A DNA stretch of 64,000 nt. It comes from Phragmites australis (lineage: Eukaryota; Streptophyta; Magnoliopsida; Poales; Poaceae). A program made the position numbers and the translations under genes. This document shows positions 1 to 10,639 of this stretch, piece by piece. The notes under the pieces were generated by a model that was not told the DNA's origin, searched no databases, and worked only from the letters and a program-made list of their open reading frames with translations. Every line of letters begins with the position of its first letter. Position 1 is the first letter of the stretch. The stretch spans positions 37,354,501-37,418,500 of the forward strand of contig NC_084923.1 in the NCBI RefSeq assembly GCF_958298935.1, in the 5' to 3' direction.

Positions 1-1470
1 TCAATCCCAGGCCAGCCGGCCCGCGCGGATCGAAGGCCATGCATGGCTCCAACCTAGATCAGACCCAGGTGAGGTGTGGGTCTGCTCTGACCGAAGGCCG
101 CGACGACGCAGCTGCCCCAACAGAATAGAAAGTGACACAGAAGCCCTTTCCTGTTTGAAAGTAAGTGTTGTTGAGGTTAGGGCATAAGTGTCCTTTTGTG
201 CACCAAAAACAAGGAAAAGAAAAGGAAATAGATTAAAATTGGTAGAATATCATGGAATCAAAGTGTTCCATCTTTTAGGTGATATTTTGGCGAAGCCAAT
301 GTTAGCGGTGTCAAAATATCAAAGCAACGCATTTTGGATGTAGAAAGTGCAATTTGCTCCCTGGATGCTAGTGGCATTCATGGCCGAGTTCGTGCTGGCG
401 AGGCATGGAGGTGACCATGCGTTGCTCCAGAGTATGCCCCTTCGGGTTGGCCAACTCTAGGGTATGCCCCTTCGGGTTGGCCAACCCATCCATCAGGGCA
501 TGCCTCTAGTGCCAAGTCTGGCTGGCAACGGTTGCCACACCCTGTCTGGGCATTGCTCCAGCTCTTCACGGTTCGGCAAGTCTTCAACTCCTATCGGGTA
601 GATCCTAAGTAGTCTTTGACCGTTGTTGGCAGATCCTAAGTAGTCTTCAATGGCCTCACGTCTGGCCTCCTGATAGCAAGCTCTTTTGGGATCTTTTGGG
701 TCAAGGTGTCCTAAGAATCTAATGGACTTACCAGTGTTTGTTACAAAGGTAAATGCTATTATATTGAGCCCGTTGTTGGGGAGGAATTCAATATATCGTT
801 TATGTAGACTATCCACTAGGCTTATTCGATCAGGATCCCGTTATTGTTACTGTATTAAAAATGTGGTGCCCCCAAATACATCTAGATGGATCCAAAGTAA
901 TTCGAGTTGTAACTATACATAATGTATGCCCTAGAGTTTATTCAAGACTTAAGCAAAACTCACATTAAGGAGTATTCCCCAATAGAGGTTTCCTATAAAA
1001 GGATTTCCACTTGCTCGATGAATGTCTCCTGCTATTAGATATTACTCTCTTTAATTGCAAATATAGATTGCTTTAGCCTTCTCAGTTATTCTTTAGATGT
1101 AAGTCATCCTACAATTACTAGTCATTTTTTTCTATTTTCTTCCTTTCTTGGTCTTGCTTAATAAATATTTCCACCCTCACAAATAAATAAAATTTTCCCA
1201 ATGTAATATAAATTTTCCTTCATCCGTACCACCATATGTCAACACCCACTATGTTGACAAAGTCGTGAAGACCAAAATGCCCCTACGAGGAGGCGACAAG
1301 CTCCCTGTTCTTTATGGCGGTCGCGAGCTCTCCTGTCGTTGGCCCACCACTGCTTCGACAGTGCTAGCCATTTTGATGAGTCGTACGAGACTATCAAGCA
1401 CCGCATCCACTATGAGATCCAAAAGCATAGTTGCACCGAGTTCTTCTTGTACAAGCAAGCAATCATACAA
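1..1470. other. intergenic DNA with a 30-bp tandem duplication and an unrecognised ORF
   Basis: No gene is recognised here. A 30-bp unit beginning GTATGCCCCTTCGGGTTGG is repeated at 432 and 462. An open frame on the minus strand (493-816, 107 codons) has no ATG at its 5' end, only GTG. It contains the stretches FLGHLDPKDPKRACYQEAR and EAIEDYLGSANNGQ, which I cannot assign. It could be a degraded transposon ORF. The rest (820-1260) is AT-rich and featureless to me. Confidence 0.3.
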
Positions 1471-1471
1471 A

Positions 1472-1753
1472 ATCCTATTTGGCAGAGCTCGCAAAGCAAC
1501 TTCTCAAGTGAAATTAGAAGGAGCTCTATCAAACAACAGTTTTCAGTTTTAACTCCCAGAGTGGAATATGTGGGAGTGATTCCCTAAAATGAACTAGATG
1601 CTAGAAGCTAAAAGAGTAGCTTCCCTTATTCACTTTCCACACAAAATCACTTTCTCCATAAAATTTCTATAGAATCGTTAGAAAATTACTTCCAGCCATA
1701 GAACCACTCCCTCTAGAGAATTTAGGTCAGAGAGAGCTCTACCAAACAGACCC
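1472..1753. mobile_element. candidate MITE with imperfect terminal inverted repeats
   Basis: The left end (TCCTATTTGGCAGAGCTC) and the reverse complement of the right end (GGGTCTGTTTGGTAGAGCTC) match at most positions, giving a ~280-bp AT-rich unit with no coding capacity. Ends of the GGGTCTGTTTGG type are common in grass Tourist-like MITEs. I do not see a convincing target-site duplication, so the exact ends are uncertain. Confidence 0.4.
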
Positions 1754-1977
1754 AAAGGCTCTCCTGCTGATCTTTGCACTCATTTATCTGAAGCACTTAT
1801 GATATGTCAATTAATTACATATAACAACCATAAAAGAACCAAGTAGATGATGAATCCGAGTTCATCACTTTAAAGATTTCATCTAAGGTCCGCTTCCTAG
1901 ATGCATTTGAGGAGGAATCTGGACGTCAGCGCCTGCTGCCCGCCACGGCAAATTCCCGCCACTGTTGTCCTCTCAAG

Positions 1978-2370
1978 TTGCAACGACTTCTTCCTTTCGT
2001 CGCCCAGCTCTCAAGCATCCGAGCGCCCATCCCCTTCGCGTGTGAGCTCACAGCCATCCCAGAGGTTCCCTACTCACTTGGATTCACGTGTGCAAGCTCA
2101 CCACCATTCTATCCAACATTGTTCAAGCGGGCGATGCGTTGGTGTCGGTTCGGCGTGGCGTTGTGGGCCTACTCGTTCCCCTAGATGGTGCTGGCACTGG
2201 CAGCAACGGAGTACATGCGGGAGGTGGCGGCCAATGTGTTGATGCTAGCACTCACCGTGCTTTCCATGGTCGTCACCCTTGCGCTCATGTTGATGCTAGC
2301 ACTCACCGTGCTTTCCATGGTCGTCACCCTCGCGCTCATGATCCTCAACTCGTTGACCTACTGCCTATGA
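1978..2370 (+). pseudogene. unrecognised hydrophobic ORF with an internal 51-bp tandem duplication
   Basis: One frame runs from an ATG-less start at 1978 to 2370, with a single in-frame TAG just before an ATG at 2185. The part after 2185 encodes a strongly hydrophobic 61-residue peptide. Within it the segment LMLALTVLSMVVTLALM occurs twice because 51 bp (about 2239-2289) is directly duplicated at about 2290-2340. Several membrane-like stretches are visible, but no family is recognised. A second frame from 2088 also looks protein-like (LSNIVQAGDALVSVRRG), so a frameshift or intron could separate the two. It may be a broken membrane-protein gene or chance. Confidence 0.25.
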
Positions 2371-3397
2371 CCCATCAGGATGACGGTCAGAGTTGGGGGT
2401 TGTGACCGATGGAACTAGTCAGGCACAGGTAATTTTGTCCCGAGGAAAGCTGCCGTGAAGGAGGAGGGGTATTTGGTGGTACAACTGGAAGAACCTGGAG
2501 TGTGGTGGTATGGACGAAAGAGGGGAAGAAACGGTGTTATTTTTGGTACCAGTTGAGAATTGATAGCATGGATGAAAATTTCCCTTTCTTCAATGCCTGA
2601 AACAAGGTCAGCAAGTTCTGCAGAACCATGAAAGCATTGGCAATGCAAAAGAATTAAGTGGCAGAGCAAATTACGTGAGTACCGAGTAAAGTTTCAAAAG
2701 GATCAAGAAATTGACAGTAACGATTTCTGTAGCAACGTGCATTTGACTTAGCATATAAATTGCCACCAGTAACAGCAACAGAAATGTGTTCACGTCACTG
2801 AGATCGCAGCACAAGGCATTGCAGGTTCAACAGAACCAAGAAACAGACAGCCAGCAATCGCAATGTACATTCAATCTAGCATGACCAAGGCATTTGTGGT
2901 ATGTCTCTTTGTTATGAAATTACCAAGGCATTGCAGGTTAAACAGAATTGGCTTGAACAACAATTTCTTCTACTACACACAGAAACAACTACGAAAGGAA
3001 GCATTCCAAGATGACCTAATCATTGTTCAGCTTACTAGATGAACCATATAGGCCAACATTTCTGCCAATATTTTCCAATCGGCCTAACAGAAGCAGAAAA
3101 CTTGCAACGCCCGACACAACCACCTAATGTTACAACCATTCCAATTGATGACAAAATAACAATCTAATGTAGTATGCCTCTTTATTATGAAATTGTCAAG
3201 CATACAAATTACTGAACAACCTACTACTCTCGCATTCCGTACTATGTACACTCCATTTGGAGACATTTCTCTCCAACACAACACCTAAATAGAAGAAGAT
3301 TAGTTCTTTCAGCAACACCGCAGCAAGTGCACATTTCCATACCTCACTCGTCTCAGTGTACAAACTCCGACTCCCTCAAATGGGGGTTGCTTCTGGC
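2371..3397. other. downstream region of the glycosyltransferase gene
   Basis: No coding region is recognised. The part adjoining 3398 should include the 3' UTR of the minus-strand glycosyltransferase gene, but I see no unambiguous poly(A) signal that fixes its end. Confidence 0.3.
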
Positions 3398-4492
3398 CTA
3401 GTCGTGTAGGATGACTGAGTCCGCAATCTCCATCAATGGCTCAAGGCACTCAGGAGCAAACTTGCGGGCAAACATGTATGAGTATATCCCGTTCGACTTC
3501 CTCAGCTCCCTGATCAGGCTCGCCGACACCTCTCCAGGCCGGTATGTGTGTGGGTGACCCGCGACCGAATCTGTCCAATTTACCCTTGTCAGGGTATACT
3601 TGGTGCAACCCTCAGGATCCTGCATATCCAGCAATGTGGGGAAATAATGCTCCTCCGGGTAGCATGAATCCCTGCGCTTGATCAGACAGGGCTGCTTGAA
3701 CTTCTTCCACAGCCGCATATCCCTCACGACCATGATGGCATGCCTCCTGATCAGCACAAAGAACTGCGACCCGGCGCGGAACTGATCATATGGCACCTCC
3801 GGGAGCATCACGTCATCACCTCGGGCATAGTACCTATCGTGTAGCAGCGTGGAGTCGTTGTCAATGTTGTCCTTTATCTCTATGAAGCTGCGGTGGCGGC
3901 CATGAGGGCCGGCATTGTCGGATACGAGTGCATTGTAGAGGGTAGGGAACGGGTGGAGCGGGATGCAGGACTGCGACAGGAGCGCAAAGAACTGGTTGGA
4001 CGGGTCGTCGAGGAGCGCTGTGGCGAGCAGGCGGCGCGCGGCGGAGATGAGGGTAGGGGAGGCGCGCTGCGTGGCCTTGGCGGGGACGAAGCGGCCGCGG
4101 AAGGAGGGAGTGGGAGGCAGCTCGAGGACGGAGTAGGGGTCGGCGTGGACGTAGAGGTTGAAGAGGTGGTGGTGGCCGCGGAAAAACTTCTCCCAGAGCG
4201 GGGAAAAGACGAGGTCGGAGTTGGTGAGGAAGAGGAAGGCGACCTTGGGGGCCGGGCGTCGGCGGAAGAAGTAGGAGGCTGCGGAGGAGGGCGTCGGCGT
4301 GGCGGTGGAGGAGGAGAGGATGGCGCGGCGGAAGAGGGCGAGGTCGTCGGACTCGTCGGCGTCCGAGATGGCCGGGAGCGTCTTGGGCGGGAGGAGGCGC
4401 GGCGCGAGGAGGAAGACGACCGGGATGGAGAGGAGCAGGAGCACGGAGAGCACGAACGGTGAGGTGTACGTCGTCGTCGCCGGCGACGTCAT
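3398..4492 (-). CDS. BC10-like glycosyltransferase (GT14, core-2/I-branching family, DUF266)
   Basis: An intact single-exon gene encodes a 364-aa type II membrane protein. The ATG at 4490-4492 (peptide MTSPATTTYTSP) is chosen because further upstream the frame has no ATG. A signal-anchor segment spans residues ~13-33 (PFVLSVLLLLSIPVVFLLAP), followed by a low-complexity stem and then the lumenal catalytic domain. Family motifs visible in order are KVAFLFLTNSDLVFSPLWEKF, LFNLYVHADP, FFALLSQSCIPLHPF, YDQFRAGSQFFVLIRRHA, CYPEEHYFPTLL and VNWTDSVAGHPHTY. Rice BC10 and its relatives are Golgi proteins that affect cell-wall composition and stem strength; the acceptor for most members is unknown. The 5' half is very GC-rich, as in many grass genes. 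Length is near the usual 350-400 aa. The function of this paralogue is inferred from family only. Confidence 0.88.
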   Translation of the reverse strand: MTSPATTTYTSPFVLSVLLLLSIPVVFLLAPRLLPPKTLPAISDADESDDLALFRRAILSSSTATPTPSSAASYFFRRRPAPKVAFLFLTNSDLVFSPLWEKFFRGHHHLFNLYVHADPYSVLELPPTPSFRGRFVPAKATQRASPTLISAARRLLATALLDDPSNQFFALLSQSCIPLHPFPTLYNALVSDNAGPHGRHRSFIEIKDNIDNDSTLLHDRYYARGDDVMLPEVPYDQFRAGSQFFVLIRRHAIMVVRDMRLWKKFKQPCLIKRRDSCYPEEHYFPTLLDMQDPEGCTKYTLTRVNWTDSVAGHPHTYRPGEVSASLIRELRKSNGIYSYMFARKFAPECLEPLMEIADSVILHD

Positions 4493-5300
4493 CTCTGGCC
4501 AGTGGCGGCCGCGACTGCTTCTTCGATCAAGATTTGCAGAATGCGAGCAGCTCGCGGCCAATGCAGTGGATCTTGGGTGCGTGATTCGGTAGGGGAGGAA
4601 AGGATAGGATTTTCCAAGGAAAAAGAAGGGGGTTGAGAGCGATTGATGGGGACAGCCCCCCTCAAATTGGGGACAAATGGAAGGTCCGGCGAACTGGATC
4701 TTGCGATTTGGGGACTAGCAAGGAGATTGAAACACGACAAAACAACAAATGCAAGATTTCTTACTATGTAGGATGAATCGAAGGAGCCGAAGAAATTGGG
4801 CAATGGATTCCTCCAGAAATGGCCAATGGCATCGCGCCGCCGCCTATGCCCTAGGCTCCAAACCGATCAAACCCCATCTCGGCCTGGCGCAAGATCCACG
4901 AGCGGCAGGCAAGAACAACCCAAGCCAAGAATGGAGCAGAACCGCAGAGGCCCTGCCAAGAACGGAGCGACCAAACCAGACCAGGCGAAGAAACCCGGCG
5001 CCGAGTCGGGAATGGCGGATCCAGTCGCGCGGGGGAGCTCGCCAGGAGACAGATCCCTGGAGGTGGGGGCGGTGGGGATTGGAGATCTTTGGGCCGGGTC
5101 GTGCCGGGGAAGGGGAGGGAAGAAACGGAGGTGGCGGTGGAACGAAACGGGAGGAGTGATGAGGCGGAGGGGGGCGACGAGACGTGGGCGCCTATTATCT
5201 GCGGCGTCCGCTCGTCGCTCTCACGGGACGGTGGGCCCGCCCGACCCTAGAGAGCTTAATTAAGGGGTGGGCGTTGCAATTAATCGGCGACGACGACAAC
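4493..5300 (-). promoter_or_regulatory. upstream region of the BC10-like gene
   Basis: This GC-rich stretch lies directly 5' of the minus-strand glycosyltransferase. It holds the probable 5' UTR and core promoter. No TATA box in a convincing position and no conserved upstream ORF was recognised; open frames here are out of frame with the gene or lack ATG codons. Confidence 0.35.
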
Positions 5301-6130
5301 GATGGACCCGCTGTCTGTTACTTCGGCTCGTCGTCAGCTCACCTATTTTTGGGTCCCGGCCGTTGGATCCGCCCGCGGGCACGAATCTCCACGCACCCTC
5401 TCGCGCCTAGAAGCGTCCGAGTGCTGTCACGTCACGTGGCCGCAGGGATCGATCTACTCCTGGCCGGGCGGGTGGAGGCTGACGGGTGGGGCCACGTGTC
5501 GGTGGCCATGTTGCCCGAATTTTTTACTGGACGGCAGCGGAGCGAAGTGGTAGGTGTGGGCGGCTGGCGCGTTGCGGCCAACGTGGCGACGCCGACCCCA
5601 ATGAAATGACGGGGCCACCCATAGCATCAGCCATGCATTTTGCGTGCCCCCGCAGGGACCGTTTGGATACCTGTGTTTCAAAGCTAGTGTTGAATTTTAG
5701 TTGTTAGAATTTATAATAAATTTTTAATTTTTTATACACTAAAAAGTTAGAAAAGATAGCTAGAATCTGCTTGTTAACTTTTAGTTTATTTCAGCCATAA
5801 CCGTTTTCTTAGTCAACAAAAACCAAAAAACTGAGGTCAGAAACTAGTCGTTCAGATGGTTTCTAACTTTTTTAGAAAAAAGCTTAAAAAAAGTCTATCT
5901 AACCAGTGGTAAGTACGTAGAGTTGTAGGGTACGAAACCTTTGTGCGCTTGTGACTTTGTTGAGTAACGACGTGTCTCTTAGAGTGCTCGCTACAGAGCA
6001 ATTGAGCAACTCGTATCTCATATTTTTTTCAAATCTCTACTATTTAAAAATACATAGTGATTTCTAAAGCCTTTACGCGGTTTGTAAGTTCCATACTCTG
6101 CCCCCTCTCCAAAACTCGGCGCCGACGTGT
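5301..6130. other. intergenic, partly AT-rich repeat-like DNA
   Basis: The stretch 5301-5650 is GC-rich without a recognised gene. From 5658 (GGACCGTTTGGATACCTGTG) to about 5935 the composition shifts abruptly to AT-rich, as in a degraded MITE or hAT-type element, but I cannot pair its ends or find a target duplication. Confidence 0.25.
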
Positions 6131-6245
6131 GGCCCTGTGTTCCATTCCTAAAGCCTCCATGCTCGCTCGCCTTTCTCCTCCCCCACTGCTCTCATCTGCA
6201 CCACCGCCACCGCATCCCATCCCTCTAACCTCCACCACCGCTGCC

Positions 6246-6500
6246 ATGGCGCTGTGCGTGGCGATGCGGCCATCTTCCGTGGGAGATCCAGGGCGGCGAA
6301 GGCGTTAGCGAGCGGAGGGAAGGGTCTGAATGTGACAGGGGAGTTCTTCCGGCGGCGGGACAAGTGGCGGAGGCACCCATTGGTGGGGAACCAGCTACAT
6401 CATGCCACCCTAGGGCTCGACATCGCCATCGTCGCCTTCGAGATATACATCATCGACGAGCCCACCTACAACCAGTTCTACCACCCCACCGTCGTATCTT
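6246..6500 (+). pseudogene. NDUFB3-like (complex I B12 subunit) fragment, copy 1
   Basis: The frame from about 6317 contains GEFFRRRDKWRRHPLVGNQL, then HHATLGLDIAIVAFEIYII and YNQFYHP. This matches the layout of the plant mitochondrial NADH dehydrogenase 1 beta subcomplex subunit 3 (B12): the GEFFRRRDEW motif, then one membrane-spanning helix, then Y-N. That accessory subunit sits in the membrane arm of complex I. The recognised frame has no ATG. The nearby ATG at 6246 opens a different frame that ends within 20 codons. The homology fades after 6495, and the sequence is followed by a second, related copy. I read it as a pseudogene copy, not a working gene. Confidence 0.55.
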
Positions 6501-6583
6501 GTCCCCATCTCCCTTCCTTGCGACCCCCACAACTGCCTCATCCCATCTCCTCTCCCTTACGTTCCACCACCACCACCACTGCC

Positions 6584-6875
6584 ATGGCACCGTGTGTGGC
6601 AATGCGGCTATCTCCCGCACAAGATCCAGTGCGGCGGAGGCATTACCGAACGGAGGGAAGGGTCTGAACGCGATGGGGAGTTCTTCCAGTGGCGGGACGA
6701 GTGGCGGAGGCAATCGTTGGTGGGGAACCAGCTACGTCATGCCACCCTGGGGCTCAGCATCACCATCGTCGCCTTCAGGATCTATCTCGTCAGCAAGGCC
6801 GCCTACAACCGCCTCTACCGCCCCTTCGGCAACCACCACCACAAGATCTCCGGCCAGAATTTGCCTCCGAGGTAA
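6584..6875 (+). pseudogene. NDUFB3-like (complex I B12 subunit) fragment, copy 2
   Basis: This is a second copy, offset by about 338 bp from the first, of the same complex I B12-like sequence. It reads GEFFQWRDEWRRQSLVGNQL, then RHATLGLSITIVAFRIYLV and YNRLYRPFGNHHH. The homologous frame again lacks an ATG; the ATG at 6584 (same relative place as 6246) leads into another frame. The C-terminal part is better preserved here, with the histidine-rich tail found in plant homologues. The frame reaches a TAA at 6873-6875 that overlaps a possible GTAAC splice donor at 6872. The shared flanks show that a unit of about 340 bp was duplicated in tandem. Confidence 0.55.
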
Positions 6876-8138
6876 CACCCACCATCCCCCCTCCCCATTT
6901 TTCTGAGTTGAAATGGGTTTGTTTGGTCAGGTAGGATTGAATTGGACAATCGATTAGGAGGATTTGGTGGTAGGATTTGTCACGTAGATCTATTTATTTG
7001 GGATTGCGTTGTACTATTTCCTTTGGATCAGATTATGAATTCGCACACACTGAAACTACAGAATCGTTTGATTAAACAGAAATAATATAGAGCTACAAAC
7101 TCCTTACTAGGTGGTACTTTATTAATAGTAGTGATTAATAATCAGCCTGCGTAAATGATGTTCCCTAAAGCTTGGGACCAGAATACATCACTTACCTGCA
7201 TAATGTTTTGTATGCAATCATCATTTATCGAATGGTATTTATGGTCATTCTGATCACCAGTTGTCAACATAACATGATAGCTATTTTAGGGTTTAAACTT
7301 TTCAGGAGATCTTGTGATACATCACACAATACATCATTAGGGAACTTGTTTTAAGGTTCAATCTTTAAACTTCTTTACCCAGTATTATAAGTTCATGTCA
7401 TTTAAATTGCCATTTGCATTAAGATGCATTTATTGAACTCCCAAACAGCCTTGTGAAATGGATAACCATAGACATGAATTAATAGTATATGTATATTGAA
7501 CTTTTTTTGGAAGGTGCATAACAATATTCATGGTATGACCTTAGAGGATATGAGGCCAAGATTTTATTTCTAGAGGTTTAGTTCTGTAAAACTACTTTAA
7601 GAAGTGTATTGTGCCACTGTAAGTTGTGACAGGGACCTGTGGTCATATCGAGTCAGAGTATAGCTAGCATCAAGAATGATCAATTGCCTTCACCTTTAGA
7701 TGTATTCTGTGATACAATTTTCTAACCCCCATTAAATTGGTGTGTGGTTCTTTGCTAGCATGTATATTAAGAATAGTTAGTCACGATACTTTCTGAATTA
7801 CATGTTTTGTTAAGATAAGTTTTAGTTGCTAATTAATTCAACAGAAAAAGAAGGAATGCTAAATTGACAGACATGGTTGTGCAATATTTTGGGGTGGGTG
7901 TAAATATGCTTCGAAGTTTTCTAAATATGGTGTTTGTTATTCTTTTGGCACCAGTTAGATTAGTGGTATTGTAATGTATGGGTGTTACAGTCGAAAGAAG
8001 AACGGAATGTCAATAGTTGTTGCTCTGACAAGTGCTTTAGTCTTCCAGTTATATGAATTTTGTTGTTGTAGGATGTAGAGTGATTAGTTAAAAACTGTTC
8101 ATCTAGTGCTCATTACATTTGCCTTTTGCTGATTATAG
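6876..8138. other. AT-rich non-coding stretch
   Basis: No gene, repeat or transposon end is recognised. The composition resembles an intron or intergenic spacer. It separates the NDUFB3-like copies from an exon-like ORF at 8139. Confidence 0.3.
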
Positions 8139-8282
8139 AGGAGAAAAGAGGATCTACAGAAAATCATTCCACTAAAGCTTTTGCCCTTAGATGAAGGCAA
8201 CCGAAGGTGGATCAATAGTTTTAGTGTTGGACTTCATACGCTGAGAAGGGGAGGAACCTATTTCATAGTCAATTGCCCAATG
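8139..8282 (+). pseudogene. orphan exon-like ORF of 48 codons with splice-like borders
   Basis: A 144-bp open stretch is bordered by an acceptor-like TTATAG and a donor-like GTAAGT, both in phase 0. It encodes a compact, non-repetitive peptide that includes IIPLKLLPLDEGNRRWINSF and LRRGGTYFIVNCPM. I do not recognise the family. It is on the same strand as the NDUFB3-like copies but is not in a matching phase with the possible donor at 6872. It may be a stranded exon of a broken gene or a fragment captured by a transposon. Confidence 0.3.
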
Positions 8283-8532
8283 GTAAGTAAGAAAATTCTG
8301 TTTGCCTATCTTATTCACTAAAGTTGTCACTCATAATGTGCATATCTTTTTCTTTGGTTCCTTGAGGTTTGGAGGGCATAGTTACAGTAGTTGCAAATTA
8401 ATGTGCCAAATATTGATACATACCTTATACAAATGTATTTTTATGTACAAGAAATTTCCTGTATTCAATGAAACTAAAGTATTGCCATTGCACATAAAAC
8501 ACTCCTAGCATACTAGCCAGCGGCACGGTTGC

Positions 8533-9354
8533 CACTACTACAGAATCCATTTAATGGGACGTCCTTGTACAAACGGATCTATGAAGCCACATGTACAAAA
8601 GGTACCACAGATGACTCCAAACTAGAACCGTCTGAGAAAATAGCAATGAGCAGTTGCAACAAAACGGGACGCTACAGTACAAATGGTTATAAACTATAAC
8701 CGTTTGTAATAGTATAGAACCGTCTGTTCTAATTTAGAACCGTCTGTTCTAATTTAGAACCGTCTGTACTAATAGTACAAATAATTCTAGTTTAGAACTA
8801 TCTGTACTAATAGTATCCCACTCATTTTGAGCGTATATCTTATATAGATTATTTTCATACACTGGTTAGCAATGAACAACAGGTGGGACGGTAAGGAAGA
8901 TTCGCGCAAGGTTAGAAGTTACGGGTTCGACTCCTAAAAAATGTACTCGTAGTATTTTACGTGAAAAATCGTGTGACTTATGACCACGCCTATATAATAA
9001 TATAGGAGGCTAGTATGGGTAGAAAAAATATTTTTTTAGCTCAGAAAACTTAGTACAGACAGTTCCAATAATAAGTTATCTATACAAATCATTCGTACAG
9101 ACAGTTTCAATAATGAGCCATCTGTACAAATGATTTATATAGACGATTCAAAAACCATCCATATAAATCTGATTTGTACAGACGATTCTAATAATTAGCC
9201 ATCTGTACAAATGATTTGTACAAATGATTTGTACAGATGATTCAAAAATCGTTTGTACAAATCTAATTTGTATAGACTCTTTTTCACAGACGATCCAAAA
9301 AGTATCTTGTACGGAGTTTTCGAACTATTTGTATAAATTATTTTTCTTCTAGTG
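8533..9354. mobile_element. non-autonomous CACTA (En/Spm-type) element, 822 bp
   Basis: The left end is CACTACTACAGAA; the right end, reverse-complemented, is CACTAGAAGAAAA. The element is flanked by the 3-bp target duplication TGC (8530-8532 and 9355-9357). The interior is filled with short subterminal repeats resembling GTACAGACGATTC and GTACAAATGATT in both orientations, which are the expected transposase-binding arrays of this superfamily. There is no coding capacity, so movement would have depended on a partner element. Confidence 0.8.
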
Positions 9355-9357
9355 TGC

Positions 9358-10638
9358 CACACCGAATAAGCTCCTCTTTTGGCCCCATCGCATGACATTA
9401 AATATTATCTTATAAATTTTTTAGCTCCCGTCACAACACACGACACGAATATTTAACTATTAAGAAGCCAAAAACCGTTTCGGATATTGGGACGGTCTGC
9501 ATAATAGTATTGCTTTGGTCGGTAAAACATCTAAAAGTGGATACGTAGTCTGAATAAAGCTGTGATGTTATTTTTAATAAATCTATTTATATCATTTGTG
9601 TTTACTGTCAATGGACCTACAAGCGGATATTGATGTACAAAATCTCAGCTGCCCCTTGCTCCCAAGAATATCAACAAAAGAACAGGAGAACGAGACAAGG
9701 CAGTGGTAGTAGCCAAACGCTACTAATACGTACTGACGTCCTTTTCCCACGTACGTACCTTGGCAAGCTGAGCGAGTGTAGACTCTTTTGAGAATTTTCA
9801 ATCAATTATATAAACGTAAATAGTGAATCTTTTTGTGTTGATTGAGTTTGCAGTCATTTCTCTACGAACAAGTGGATAATGGATTGGGTGAGCTTGTACA
9901 CGTATATATTGAACGGGTTATTTCCAACGGAACTCCTTTTTTTTTGCGAAATTCTTGTTCCAAGCCGGTGCTGCGGTGTTTGAATTGTAGGATTACTTCA
10001 AAGGAACTCCACGGGATATGAACATTCCCTCCACATCTAAAAGGAAATTTATGTTCTTCCGAGAGTTCCAATTTTTTTTTTAGCCGGATTCCTAACTCAG
10101 AACTTTCGTTGAAGGCTATTTTTAAAGGGTGGCTATTTTTAAAGGGTATGTACGACGCTGGGGCTTCGAACCCCAGCGAGCTCGACCACTCCCTTTGGCT
10201 CTGCCAATAGAGTTCCAATGGATGTTCTCTCTTTCTCTTTACTTGGTCTCTCTTGCTAATAAACAACTATGTCCAAAATTCATACTATCTATGAATTTTA
10301 AATAATTGATAGTTTTGTCTTTGATGTTCATACTTTGACTACTGATTTTTAACGAATACAGAAACAAATAGTTGAAAGTACCTATCAGAGTATTAAGTAA
10401 GGGGTATTCGGGCTAATAGGTCCCACGAGGGATGTGGCAATCGGTGGGAGATATTTTCTAAACCCTGATCCATCGAGCGACCAGGGCAAGGTTTGTGCGA
10501 TTAACTCCTCGGCTTTAGCACCAAAACGTGACACATGATGCTCCGCAGCCGAAGATGCCTCTCATAACTGTGCCCAAATGGGTTTATCACGGGCACTGGA
10601 CGAGCACCTACTGTGGGAGGCATGACACGGGTCCATGA
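9358..10638. other. intergenic DNA
   Basis: No gene recognised. A short direct duplication (GGCTATTTTTAAAGGGT) lies near 10111-10147. Confidence 0.25.
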
Positions 10639-10639
10639 T

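Noticed and set aside
3893..4592. Long GC-rich ORFs on the plus strand opposite the glycosyltransferase
   Set aside because: They are Glu/Gly/Arg-rich mirror frames of a GC-rich coding sequence; the minus strand has clear family motifs.
8885..8935. tRNA-like B-box (GGGTTCGACTCCTA)
   Set aside because: No acceptor stem, anticodon arm or A-box can be paired, and it sits inside the CACTA element; at most a SINE- or tRNA-derived scrap.
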